Under the pieces are notes generated by a model. That model was not told the DNA's origin. It saw only the letters and a program-made list of their open reading frames with translations, and ran no database searches. From contig NZ_NIHB01000001.1 in the NCBI RefSeq assembly GCF_002591915.1, positions 1,307,590 to 1,371,589 of the forward strand: 64,000 nt of DNA. The letters run 5' to 3'. Shown here one piece after another: positions 45,283 through 54,335 of this stretch (its first letter is position 1; the number at the start of each line of letters is the position of its first letter). Source of the DNA: Marinicella litoralis (GTDB lineage Bacteria; Pseudomonadota; Gammaproteobacteria; Xanthomonadales; Marinicellaceae). The position numbers and the translations under genes were made by a program.

Positions 45283-46425
45283 ATGTTTGGCATGAACGTT
45301 TTACTTTCTCGATGTATATTGTTGGTACTTTGTTGGTATTTGACGATGAATGTGGCTCGAGCTGATTTGGATTTCAATACTGTGTGCTTTCAACCAGGGA
45401 TGAATGCGCCTACATTGGAATGTAATGCATTGGTCAATTTATACAACATCACAGGTGGTGATCATTGGTTCAACAACAGCAATTGGGGCAGCGCCGATGT
45501 TAACAGTTGGTATGGGGTCAGTGCATTTGGCCCTGTTGAGTTGAACGTATGGTTTTTGGAGTTGGCCGGTAATAATTTAAATGGAATCATTCCATCGAAT
45601 TTGAGCGCTTTGACCGAGTTGCGGCGGATGGATTTGGGTCAGAACGACTTGTACAGTTTCATCCCCAGTGAATTTGGTCAATTGCTTAATCTTGAAGTTT
45701 TACTTTTAGGGGATAACCACCTTGATGGGGTGGTTCCAGCCAGTTTATCTGCTTTGTCTCAGCTGCGTATTTTACAACTCCAAAACAACCAATTGACAGG
45801 ACAGATCATGCCACAAGTGGTTGGGTTAAGTGCGCTGGCGACGCTGTGGATTGATAACAATGAATTCATAGAAACCATTCCTGCTGCGATTGGACAAATG
45901 TCATCTTTGGCCTATTTTTCAGCTTGGAACGTTGGTTTTTATGGGCAATTGCCCAATGCCCTGACCACACTGGACCAATTGGAGTATTTGTTTCTACTGG
46001 GAAATGAAATCAGTGGTAAATTACCAGAATGTATGGGCTTGATGTCTTCGCTGCGACAAGTTGATTTGAGTGGCAACCAACTCACAGGACAGTTGCCTGA
46101 ATCATTGGGCTTTTTAACCAATTTTAATTTTATCAGCTTAAATGACAACCAATTGTCAGGTTCAATCCCAGCGTCTTGGAGTCAAATGACTTTGCTACAA
46201 GGGTTTTACTTGAACAACAACCGTTTAACCGGCTTGGTACCCATTGGTTTTGGTGAAATGAGTCTGATGAATCAGTTTTTCCTCAATGGCAATGACTTTG
46301 ATAACCCGGTAATTCCTCCGGAAATTGATGCTTGGTATCAACAAATACCGAACAAGAGCATCACACCACAGGGCATGAGTGAAACCCTCTTTTATGCTGA
46401 TTTTGATGGCAGTTGTGGATTTTAA
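45283..46425 (+). CDS. Exported plant-type leucine-rich repeat protein
   Basis: A 380-residue protein with a signal peptide (LLSRCILLVLCWYLTMNVARA). An N-terminal cap (ALVNLYNITGGDHWFNNSNW) is followed by about ten 24-residue plant-type LRRs: LELAGNNLNGIIPSNLSALT, LLLGDNHLDGVVPASLSALS, LQLQNNQLTGQIMPQ and VDLSGNQLTGQLPESLGFL. The tail SETLFYADFDGSCGF includes the IFxxxF-like motif found on other exported proteins. Surface recognition is likely; ligand unknown. Start may be the ATG at 45283 or 45292. Its stop overlaps the end of the convergent lipoprotein gene. Confidence 0.82.
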   Translation: MFGMNVLLSRCILLVLCWYLTMNVARADLDFNTVCFQPGMNAPTLECNALVNLYNITGGDHWFNNSNWGSADVNSWYGVSAFGPVELNVWFLELAGNNLNGIIPSNLSALTELRRMDLGQNDLYSFIPSEFGQLLNLEVLLLGDNHLDGVVPASLSALSQLRILQLQNNQLTGQIMPQVVGLSALATLWIDNNEFIETIPAAIGQMSSLAYFSAWNVGFYGQLPNALTTLDQLEYLFLLGNEISGKLPECMGLMSSLRQVDLSGNQLTGQLPESLGFLTNFNFISLNDNQLSGSIPASWSQMTLLQGFYLNNNRLTGLVPIGFGEMSLMNQFFLNGNDFDNPVIPPEIDAWYQQIPNKSITPQGMSETLFYADFDGSCGF

Positions 46426-47201
46426 AACTGTTCAGGAAAGCGGTTTAATAACTGATTGATGGGTTGATCAGTTGACCATGTATTGGAATGATTTTTCCAT
46501 AAAATTTGTCCACTGCTGTGGATAAAGAAAGCACTGGCATGCCTTTGTGTGTTGAGACCTAAACTCACATGACCGTAATCGGCTTGGGAGGCGAGGGCGC
46601 CTGAGATGAGAAAAGTGCCCATTTGTTTCAATATGCCAGGAGCAGATTGATCAATATGAATATAGAGGATGGCTGTATTGGCCGGCATCTGCATGGCTTC
46701 AAAATGATAACCCATTTGCATCCCCCGGTGTGTCAATTCATCATTCAGCTGGTGCCTTCTTGGGGCAATGTACTTCACCATTATGGTTAAGATTTCTTGG
46801 TGTTTATCGATTTGTTCTGTGGCAATATTTTCGGCCGCCAAGATGAAAGGAGGGTAAAGCAGTTCATCCTGTATTTGATCTTCAATATAGTGTTCCACCG
46901 CAAATGTATCCTTGATCAACAGTCCACTTGAAAGCAGGTATTTATTGATTTTTGGGTATCCCGATTGATGCAATTGTCGATCTACATCCGCCAATAGTTT
47001 ATTCAAAATTTGTTGGTGGTAATAACTGTCAAAATCCCAAAGTTTGCCAATGTCATCTTTTAAATTTAAATAATCAATGACCACCATGACCTGATCGACG
47101 GCATAATTTTGAGGTTCTGGAAACTGATACATCAAACTGCCTTTGGGCTGACAAGCAATCAGCCCAAAAAGTAACATTGTCAATAAGGCAGGCAGTTTCA
47201 T
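46422..47201 (-). CDS. Lipoprotein of unknown function
   Basis: A 259-residue protein with the lipobox FGLIAC (residues 12-17), then a mixed alpha/beta body without a family I recognise. Last 70 residues contain a beta-rich part (SQADYGHVSLGLN, ASAFFIHSSGQILW). It overlaps the exported amidohydrolase by 4 bases and follows it in one operon, so a shared periplasmic role is possible. No metal motif is seen. Confidence 0.6.
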   Translation of the reverse strand: MKLPALLTMLLFGLIACQPKGSLMYQFPEPQNYAVDQVMVVIDYLNLKDDIGKLWDFDSYYHQQILNKLLADVDRQLHQSGYPKINKYLLSSGLLIKDTFAVEHYIEDQIQDELLYPPFILAAENIATEQIDKHQEILTIMVKYIAPRRHQLNDELTHRGMQMGYHFEAMQMPANTAILYIHIDQSAPGILKQMGTFLISGALASQADYGHVSLGLNTQRHASAFFIHSSGQILWKNHSNTWSTDQPINQLLNRFPEQF

Positions 47202-48493
47202 TTTTCACTGGTGTTTTTATAAACTTTGCCGCCTTTCATCACAAATTCGACGTTTAACAAGGCTTTGATGTCTTCAATCGGTGAGGTGGCTGTGGCTATG
47301 ATGTCGGCCTGTTTGCCCACTTCGATGGTACCAATTTGATCATTCATGCCGATTAAATCAGCGGCATTGACAGTGGCACTGACCAAGACGTCTGCATTGG
47401 GCATGCCAGCTTCACTCATTAACACGGCTTCATCGGCGTTGGTGCCGTGTTTGGATATCGCGCTGTCAGTCCCATAGGCAATTTTTACCCCGCCGCGAAA
47501 GGATTTAATAAAATTTCCTTGCATGTCGGTACCGACTTTGATGGCTTTGGCGGCAACGGCTGGAGGTAATATATCGGTATTTTCTGCCATGTTTTTCACC
47601 GTAGCGCCTGCCAATAAGGTGGGAACCAAATAGGCACCGGTTTTTTTGAATAATTTAATCGCTTCCGGCCCAGTGTAAGTACCATGCTCGATGCTGTGAA
47701 CGCCTGCTTGCAAAGCCGCAATGATGCCGTCCTCATGGTGGGCATGTGAAGCCACTTTCTTGCCCATGCGTTTGGCTGCCAACACCACTTCTTTCAATTC
47801 ATCCATTTCCATTTGTTGACCGGTCCCTGTGGCCCGATCGGTCATTACACCACCGGTAGAAGTGATTTTGATTAAATCAGCACCATATTTAATGGCATCA
47901 CGCGCCGCACGACGACAATCATAAGGGCCATCACAAATCGATTTGTCGGTATAAAACTCCATCAGATCAGGCTTCATGCCACTGACATCGGCATGGCCAC
48001 CGGTGATGCCCACACCGCCGGCAGCGATCACTCGTGGACCATCAATCCAACCTTTTTCAACCGCATCTCGGTAGGCATACATGTATTGAGCGTTAGAACC
48101 CACATCACGAACCGTAGTGAACCCAGCCATCAATGTTTTCATGCCATGATGCACGGTGCGCATACCAACCATTTGATCAGACATTTTCAAGGCTTCACGG
48201 TCATTCTGTGGTCCTAATTCACCTTGTAAGTGCACATGCATGTCCATCAACCCAGGCAACACGAAAGAGTCCTTCAATTGCAACAATCGCACACCTTCGC
48301 TTGGTTCAATGTCTTTGAACCCATCTTCAACTTGGGTGATGATGCCATCTTCAATGGTGATGGTTTGGTTTTTTAATGGTGCCTGGCCGGGAACCGCTAA
48401 CAGTTCGCCTGCATAGATGATGGTGGTTTCAGCTTGGCTATGAAATGTGGCCGCAAAAAGCATGGCCAAGAAATGGATTTTCAGTGATTTCAT
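47198..48493 (-). CDS. Exported metal-dependent amidohydrolase (Xaa-Pro dipeptidase-like branch)
   Basis: A 431-residue protein. ATG at 48493 gives a signal peptide (MKSLKIHFLAMLFAATFHSQ). TIM-barrel ligands are seen: HxH in MDMHVHLQGE (about 68-77), Lys in LIKITSTGGVMTD, His in SHAHHEDGI and SIEHGTYTG, Asp in YGTDSA. This set fits the periplasmic amidohydrolase branch that includes dipeptidase-like enzymes. First gene of a pair with the lipoprotein gene. Substrate not predictable. Confidence 0.87.
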   Translation of the reverse strand: MKSLKIHFLAMLFAATFHSQAETTIIYAGELLAVPGQAPLKNQTITIEDGIITQVEDGFKDIEPSEGVRLLQLKDSFVLPGLMDMHVHLQGELGPQNDREALKMSDQMVGMRTVHHGMKTLMAGFTTVRDVGSNAQYMYAYRDAVEKGWIDGPRVIAAGGVGITGGHADVSGMKPDLMEFYTDKSICDGPYDCRRAARDAIKYGADLIKITSTGGVMTDRATGTGQQMEMDELKEVVLAAKRMGKKVASHAHHEDGIIAALQAGVHSIEHGTYTGPEAIKLFKKTGAYLVPTLLAGATVKNMAENTDILPPAVAAKAIKVGTDMQGNFIKSFRGGVKIAYGTDSAISKHGTNADEAVLMSEAGMPNADVLVSATVNAADLIGMNDQIGTIEVGKQADIIATATSPIEDIKALLNVEFVMKGGKVYKNTSEK

Positions 48494-48618
48494 TGTTTGT
48501 ATGTCATGTTCAAGGAGCAATTATCATAGCAGAATCATCGGACTAAGCGTTGAAAATGATAAAAATTTGGCTGGTCAGTGATAAGATGAATGTTGTTTTA
48601 TTATTCTAAGCAAAGTAC

Positions 48619-49569
48619 ATGAATAACACTTTAAAAGTCGGATTAATCCAAATCGCACCGGTGTGGCTTGACCGGGTAAAAACCACAGATAAAATCATCG
48701 ACTACCTACATCAGGCGGGCAAGCAGGGTTGTCAGTTGGTTGCTATGGGCGAGGGTTTGTTACCAGGTTATCCCTTCTGGATTGAACTGACCCATGGCGC
48801 GCGGTTCAATGCTCAGGACCAAAAAGAATTCCATGCCCATTACTGCCAGCAAGCGGTACAAATTGAGCGCGGTGATTTGGATGGTATTTGTAAAGTCCTT
48901 AAACAACACAACATGGCCTGTTATCTGGGTATCATTGAGAGGCCGCTGGATCGAGGTGGGCACAGTTTGTATTGTTCGATTGTATACATCAGCGAACAGG
49001 GTGTCATTAAATCGGTACACCGTAAACTGCAACCCACCTATGAAGAACGACTGACTTGGTCACCAGGCGATGGGCATGGTTTGGTGACTCATTCATTGGG
49101 TGCATTTACGGTGGGTGGTTTGAATTGTTGGGAAAATTGGATGCCCTTGGCCCGTACTGCTTTGTATGCACAAGGTGAAGACTTGCATGTGGCCAATTGG
49201 CCTGGTAGTGTTCGCAATACCCATGACATCACGCCGATGATGGCCAAAGAAGGCCGGTCATTTGTGATCTCGGTTGGTGGTTTGATGAGACCAGAAGATT
49301 TCCCAAAAAACAGCCCACATTTTGATGCTTTAATGAAAGATTGTCCCCCAGACTTTTTGACCGATGGCGGATCCTGTTTGTGCGCGCCTGATGGCTCTTT
49401 TATGATAGAACCGCAGGTGGGTGAAGAAGGGATTTATACCGCAACCATTGACCATACCAGGGTGTTTGAAGAACGGCAAAACTTTGATCCTGTGGGTCAT
49501 TACTCGAGACCTGATGTGTTACAACTTTCGCTTGATCAATCTCGCTTGAGTAACCTTAAAATCAAATGA
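48619..49569 (+). CDS. Nitrilase-family carbon-nitrogen hydrolase
   Basis: A 316-residue cytosolic enzyme with the Glu-Lys-Cys triad: Glu45 (MGEGLLPGYPFW), Lys136 (HRKLQPTYEERL) and Cys170 (GGLNCWENWMPL). The CWENWMPLARTALYAQG stretch is typical of true nitrilases (branch 1), which hydrolyse organic nitriles to acids. Substrate unknown. The 28 codons after the stop stay open in the same frame (see findings). It is divergent from the amidohydrolase operon. Confidence 0.88.
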   Translation: MNNTLKVGLIQIAPVWLDRVKTTDKIIDYLHQAGKQGCQLVAMGEGLLPGYPFWIELTHGARFNAQDQKEFHAHYCQQAVQIERGDLDGICKVLKQHNMACYLGIIERPLDRGGHSLYCSIVYISEQGVIKSVHRKLQPTYEERLTWSPGDGHGLVTHSLGAFTVGGLNCWENWMPLARTALYAQGEDLHVANWPGSVRNTHDITPMMAKEGRSFVISVGGLMRPEDFPKNSPHFDALMKDCPPDFLTDGGSCLCAPDGSFMIEPQVGEEGIYTATIDHTRVFEERQNFDPVGHYSRPDVLQLSLDQSRLSNLKIK

Positions 49570-49680
49570 ATTGAAAGCAGTTTGGGTGGTTATTACAAGC
49601 CAGAAGGCGATACTGAAATCAAAACTCAAGTTAAATTGGTCCAATGTCGATGTTGAATTTTTCAATCACAAGGCCTTGGT

Positions 49681-50211
49681 ATGAATGGTATGATTGCAAA
49701 GATGAAAAATTTATTAATTATTTGTGGTTTTATTGTTTTGAATGCTTGCACTGGCTACCCGGAAAACATCAAACCTGTAGAAAATTTTCAATTGGACAAT
49801 TACTTAGGCACTTGGTATGAGGTTGCTCGGCTAGACCATTCTTTTGAACGGGGTTTACAACAAGTGTCTGCCACCTATTCAATGCGTGAAGATGGTGGCA
49901 TTAAAGTTATCAACAGAGGATTTAATACCGATGAGGAGGCGTGGAGCGAAGCAACGGGTAAAGCTTATTTTGTGCAAGATGAAAAGACGGCCCATCTGAA
50001 AGTTTCTTTTTTTGGTCCCTTTTATGGTTCCTATGTGATTTTCTATCTCGACCCAGATTACCAAACAGCTTTCGTGGTTGGCAATGACCTGTCTTATTTG
50101 TGGTTGTTGTCCAGAACACCCACAGTCAATGTCGCCATTAAAAACCAATTTTTACAGTTGGCTGCGGAAAAAGGATTTGCCGTGGATGAATTGATTTGGG
50201 TCAGTCATTAA
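49681..50211 (+). CDS. Lipocalin (Blc-type lipoprotein)
   Basis: A 176-residue lipoprotein (lipobox VLNAC, residues about 19-23). The GTWYEVARLDHSFERGLQQV stretch (about 45-64) is the lipocalin GxW signature, followed by the eight-strand barrel (ATYSMREDGGIKVINRGF, YVIFYLD, LWLLSRTPT). Blc-type lipocalins bind fatty acids or lysophospholipids at the outer membrane. The start could be 49681 or a later in-frame ATG (49690, 49702). Converges on the transglutaminase operon. Confidence 0.9.
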   Translation: MNGMIAKMKNLLIICGFIVLNACTGYPENIKPVENFQLDNYLGTWYEVARLDHSFERGLQQVSATYSMREDGGIKVINRGFNTDEEAWSEATGKAYFVQDEKTAHLKVSFFGPFYGSYVIFYLDPDYQTAFVVGNDLSYLWLLSRTPTVNVAIKNQFLQLAAEKGFAVDELIWVSH

Positions 50212-50252
50212 CACCAGAAAAAATGAATTTGTTGAGGTAGTGGCTGTGACTT

Positions 50253-52238
50253 TCAAAGTGCATGTTGTTCTTTCAAAAGGCTTTTGATTTTTTGCAGGCT
50301 GTTGTTGAGTTGTGCCAAAGTCTGTTGATTGTGACTCGGATTGACACTGTAACGGGCATTCAAGTAAAGTTTAAGAAAATGATTGGCCTGAACCTCAATA
50401 TTGGGGTACAGCGTGATTAATTTGTGCACAAATTTTTCAATGCCTTGAGTTCTGTAGCCATACAACACTTCTTGTTTTCTAAACAAGTGAATCAATTGCA
50501 GATAGATTTTCTGTAAATCATGGTATTTTTTGCGTTTAATCCACCATATTGGAATTAAGCTGAGCAAAATAGTCATCATCAAAATACCAGCCAACATCAA
50601 CGCCAAAGTTTTGCCGTCACGGTGATCGATACCAATGGCTCGGAACAGCGCCTCTTGTTTGCTGACATTGAAATCCCTGACCCACTGATTCCACTGATAG
50701 CGGTATTTATCCATAGATTCTTTGAAATTAATCAACCACTCATAATCAATGATGTTGCGTTTTTGGTCCATGATTTGCCGAGAACCCATTTCAACCCTTT
50801 CAGGTGCAACCATTGAAGTGGGATCAACCCGCAGCCAATAGCCACTGTCTTCTTCTTGGATGTATACTTCAGACCAAGCATGTGCGTCTGATTGTTTGAC
50901 CAATAAATAATCACCATTGTCTACGCCACCTTGATAGCCTGTAACCACCCTGGCAGGTATGCCAGCCATTCGCATCATGATGGTGAATGTCGAAGCATAG
51001 TGTTCGCAAAACCCGCGTTTTGATTCGAATAAAAAGGCATCAATCACATCACCTTCTAAGGCAGGAGGGGTGTAGGAATAGAAAAATGGCTCTTGGTTAA
51101 AATGGTTCAATGCTCGATTCACGATATCAATCGGGTCGGCTGAATCTTGTTGCCAAGTTTCGATCAATGCTTGGGTTTTGAGGTTTTGTTGTTCCGGAAA
51201 GTTCAATAGGAGGGTTTCGTTTTTATCACTCAATGGGCTGTAAAATCTGTCCAGCAATAAGGATTGCAGTTCATAATGTCGCAGTTGGTTGATTTTAACC
51301 GGTGCGTACAACATTGAATCCGGTAGTAAAAAGGCTCCTTTGGGCGCATCAACAATATAGTCCAAGCCAAACATGTAGTTTTGGCCAGTACTTTCCAGCT
51401 CAATTTGATAGTCAATCACCTGTTCTGGTTGGTACTGTCTGATGGTTTTCCTGGTGGAATTTTGTTTTTCCCGACTCCAAGTGCGACCATCAAAATTCCA
51501 CAAAACCGGCCCGCGCCAATAGAGTTGGTTGTTGGTGGGTTTTTTGTCATTTTTGAAAGTGACCCGGAACGCTGGCGAGTCATCCATAAAGAGTTCAATG
51601 ATAGAGCCAGGGCTCATGCTGTCGCTGATGCCTGTCTTGCCTTCGCCGAAAATATCTGGTGAGCCCCAAATGGGAGAGCCAAGTCGAGGAAAGACCAGAA
51701 AAAACAGCACAGCAAAAGGGATCGCCAAAGCCAAGGAGCCTGCCGTAGAATTGATTTGTTTTCGATCAAACCATTTTTCATTTCTTTGAAAGTTCAAAAC
51801 GGCCAGGGCATGGGTGGTGACAAAAGCTGAGCCAAACAAATACAGTACCAACAATAAGTCTTGAGAATATAAAAAGCGGGTCATGGTGACAAAGTAGCAA
51901 AGCATCACCACCAGCAAGGCATCTCGCATGGCGTATGTTTCTAATAATTTAAGCACTGTCATGGTGATTAAAATAGTCACACTGATTTCTCTGGACAGAC
52001 CGAAACCTTGGCTGTAAATGATCATGATCAAAGCCACAATGGCGACCATAATTAAAATTCTGTTGTAGGCTCTTTTAAGTTGATTGATTTGGGCATAAAA
52101 ACGGTAGCCCACCACCAGTGCTGTCATCGGTAAAAACCACATGGGCAACCTGTAAGCTTGTGGCAACACCGCCAGCAACACCGCAAAGGTAATCCAAAAC
52201 AATTGTTTTAAACTCAATTGTGATTTAATGCGAGTCAT
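50253..52238 (-). CDS. TgpA-type transmembrane transglutaminase-like protein
   Basis: A 661-residue membrane protein. An N-terminal DUF3488 region has about six transmembrane segments, then a periplasmic transglutaminase-like domain with Cys in FCEHYASTFTIMMRMAGIP (about residue 410), His in DAHAWSEVYI (about 450) and Asp in WLRVDPTSMV (about 466). A seventh transmembrane segment (about 555) and a cytosolic DUF4129-like tail follow. In Pseudomonas TgpA is essential. It overlaps DUF58 by 4 bases; MoxR-DUF58-TgpA is a common triple. Confidence 0.92.
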   Translation of the reverse strand: MTRIKSQLSLKQLFWITFAVLLAVLPQAYRLPMWFLPMTALVVGYRFYAQINQLKRAYNRILIMVAIVALIMIIYSQGFGLSREISVTILITMTVLKLLETYAMRDALLVVMLCYFVTMTRFLYSQDLLLVLYLFGSAFVTTHALAVLNFQRNEKWFDRKQINSTAGSLALAIPFAVLFFLVFPRLGSPIWGSPDIFGEGKTGISDSMSPGSIIELFMDDSPAFRVTFKNDKKPTNNQLYWRGPVLWNFDGRTWSREKQNSTRKTIRQYQPEQVIDYQIELESTGQNYMFGLDYIVDAPKGAFLLPDSMLYAPVKINQLRHYELQSLLLDRFYSPLSDKNETLLLNFPEQQNLKTQALIETWQQDSADPIDIVNRALNHFNQEPFFYSYTPPALEGDVIDAFLFESKRGFCEHYASTFTIMMRMAGIPARVVTGYQGGVDNGDYLLVKQSDAHAWSEVYIQEEDSGYWLRVDPTSMVAPERVEMGSRQIMDQKRNIIDYEWLINFKESMDKYRYQWNQWVRDFNVSKQEALFRAIGIDHRDGKTLALMLAGILMMTILLSLIPIWWIKRKKYHDLQKIYLQLIHLFRKQEVLYGYRTQGIEKFVHKLITLYPNIEVQANHFLKLYLNARYSVNPSHNQQTLAQLNNSLQKIKSLLKEQHAL

Positions 52239-53182
52239 GGTTTATCGCCTGATTGGTACTCGGCCAAGGCTGTTAAACAGTGGTGTTTATGGGCCTCACC
52301 CGCAGCCATGCCAGAATCAAATTCCGGCAACAAGATTTGGTACTCATTTTGTTGTTGTTCAGCAGCCAATACCCATGCGGTCATACGAGAAACTTTAAAC
52401 TCAGTGCTTCCATGGCTGAGTTGCGAGTAATCAAACAACAAGTTTTTGCCTTGAGATTGATTGAATTCTTTGACCCATATTTGGTTGCCTTGTGCCGACT
52501 TTTTCCATGCAATGTCACGGATAGGGTCACCTTGGCGATAATCCCTGACGCCACTGATTTCATCGCCTCTTTTGAGGTTTGGTTTTTCACCCTCGCGCCC
52601 GCCATGATGTGGAAAGTCAGGACATGGAGACTCCGGTTTTGGGTAGATTAAAATGAATTCATCAGGAGTACAGTAAACCCAAACTGTGAACAAACCTAAG
52701 GGGTATCGGGTATAAAACTTGATTCTTTCTACCGGCTGCCACCCCCGTTTATGACTGGGTACCAACAACTTGAGCTGTGCTGTTTGTTGGGTAATGTTAT
52801 TCACATCGCTGCTGAGTTCGTTGTCAGTGCGGATTTGCCATTTCTCATCATCAGCACCGATTTGAATGTTTAAAGTGACGGGTTCGCCCAAAAACACCGG
52901 TTTGGCTTTGACCTGTTCAAGACGCAAGTTTTTGAGATTGAAAAACGTTCGGTGCAATACCACTTGTGCCAAACCAAATAACAGGAACACCAACATCAGA
53001 CTCATGTTGTTGTTGAAATTGAGTCCTGCCATCATCATCAAAAACCAGATGATTGAGAAAAATATGCCTGGTTTGCTGGGTAACACATAAATGCGTCGCC
53101 AATCGAAGCTTATGGGCACGGTCTCTCGGCCACGCCGATTGATGAATTGATTGAATTTACGTTTAAATAATTGGCGTATCAT
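52235..53182 (-). CDS. DUF58 family protein
   Basis: A 315-residue protein with two transmembrane segments near residues 36-75, then a cytosolic von Willebrand-like DUF58 domain with GVRDYRQGDPIRDIAWKKSA (about 198-217). The ATG at 53182 is preferred because it starts at the conserved MIRQLFKRKF and limits overlap with moxR to 20 bases. Works with MoxR ATPases, perhaps as a chaperone partner; the exact role is not known. Confidence 0.9.
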   Translation of the reverse strand: MIRQLFKRKFNQFINRRGRETVPISFDWRRIYVLPSKPGIFFSIIWFLMMMAGLNFNNNMSLMLVFLLFGLAQVVLHRTFFNLKNLRLEQVKAKPVFLGEPVTLNIQIGADDEKWQIRTDNELSSDVNNITQQTAQLKLLVPSHKRGWQPVERIKFYTRYPLGLFTVWVYCTPDEFILIYPKPESPCPDFPHHGGREGEKPNLKRGDEISGVRDYRQGDPIRDIAWKKSAQGNQIWVKEFNQSQGKNLLFDYSQLSHGSTEFKVSRMTAWVLAAEQQQNEYQILLPEFDSGMAAGEAHKHHCLTALAEYQSGDKP

Positions 53183-54116
53183 GAATGATTGATTCAATGA
53201 TGTCACCAGCTGAACTGCCATCAACGGTTGTTAATCGGTGACGAGATACAGGGAAGAAAGCCCTCTGTATATCAGCCGGTGTGATGAACGTTCTGTCAGC
53301 AATGAAGGCCAAACCTTGCGCCAACTTAAACAATGATAAGCCAGCTCGTGGCGACAATCCGTGTTGGATTTGACTGTGGTTTCTGGTCTTTTGAATGAGT
53401 AATTGTAAATAATCCAATACCTCGTCATTGGCATGAATCAATTTGGCCTTACTTTGCCATTGTGACAGTTGTTCCGGTGAGGCCAATGCCTGCAAGGGTT
53501 TGTTGAAAGTTTGTAGGTACTCCGATCCATACAATTTTCGTTCACTGGCATGGTCGGGATAGCCCAATGATAAGCTGACTAAAAATCGATCCAATTGCGA
53601 CTGGGGCAAAGAATATGTCCCAGCTTCATCGATTGGATTTTGAGTGGCCATTACAAAGAAAATTGCATCCAAGGGATAGGTCTCTCCGTCCATGCTGATT
53701 TGGTTCTCAGCCATGGCTTCAAGCAGGGCACTTTGGGTTTTTGGGGTGGCACGATTCAATTCATCCGCCAACAGAAACTGAGTGAATATGGGACCTTTGT
53801 GGTAGCTGAAGGTTTGACTGGGTGCATCATAGATGCTTACACCCAAGACATCACTGGGCATCATGTCTGATGTCAATTGGATGCGGTTGTAGTCCATACC
53901 GAAGGTTTGGGCAATGGCAGTGGCCAATGTGGTTTTACCCAGGCCCGGCAAATCCTCAACCAACACATGGCCGCCAGCAATCAGTGCCGCCAAAATAATG
54001 GTTATCTGTTGTTCTTTGTCTAAAATTTTGTGACCAATGTGATCAATGATATTCTGGATCATTGCTGTGTCACTGAGTGGGTGATTTGTTTTTTTGTCGG
54101 TTTGATTGTTTAACAT
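53163..54116 (-). CDS. MoxR-family AAA+ ATPase
   Basis: A 317-residue cytosolic ATPase: Walker A GLGKTTLA (about residues 59-66), Walker B LLADELNRATPKTQSALLEA (about 112-131), sensor 1 FFVMATQNPIDEAGTY and a C-terminal GLSPRAG sensor 2. MoxR proteins remodel or mature partner proteins; the partners here are likely DUF58 and the TgpA-type protein in the same operon. Confidence 0.93.
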   Translation of the reverse strand: MLNNQTDKKTNHPLSDTAMIQNIIDHIGHKILDKEQQITIILAALIAGGHVLVEDLPGLGKTTLATAIAQTFGMDYNRIQLTSDMMPSDVLGVSIYDAPSQTFSYHKGPIFTQFLLADELNRATPKTQSALLEAMAENQISMDGETYPLDAIFFVMATQNPIDEAGTYSLPQSQLDRFLVSLSLGYPDHASERKLYGSEYLQTFNKPLQALASPEQLSQWQSKAKLIHANDEVLDYLQLLIQKTRNHSQIQHGLSPRAGLSLFKLAQGLAFIADRTFITPADIQRAFFPVSRHRLTTVDGSSAGDIIESIIHDTPII

Positions 54117-54199
54117 GAATTAACTGCAAGTTATGATGGTTTATTTTCGTAAGGTCTATATTATCATTGTTAACCTGTGGATGAATGTGAAAATAGCCG

Positions 54200-54316
54200 A
54201 TGAATAGTGAATTGTGGCAACAAGCAACTGAGCTGTATGGTCATTTACTTGAGTCTTCTGAAAGCATCAACAGCAATTGGTTCAATTTAATTGAACTGAC
54301 GATCAAAAACAAATGA
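54200..54316 (+). CDS. Possible 38-residue peptide or truncated gene start
   Basis: An ATG-started frame encodes 38 residues beginning MNSELWQQATELYGHLLES. Its spacing resembles the N-terminus of TPR-linked serine/threonine kinases of related bacteria (W-x-x-A-x-x-L), so it may be the stump of a lost gene. There is no strong ribosome site. It lies between the divergently read-away moxR start and the end of pyk. Confidence 0.25.
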   Translation: MNSELWQQATELYGHLLESSESINSNWFNLIELTIKNK

Positions 54317-54335
54317 ATGGTCAAAAGGTCTGTTT

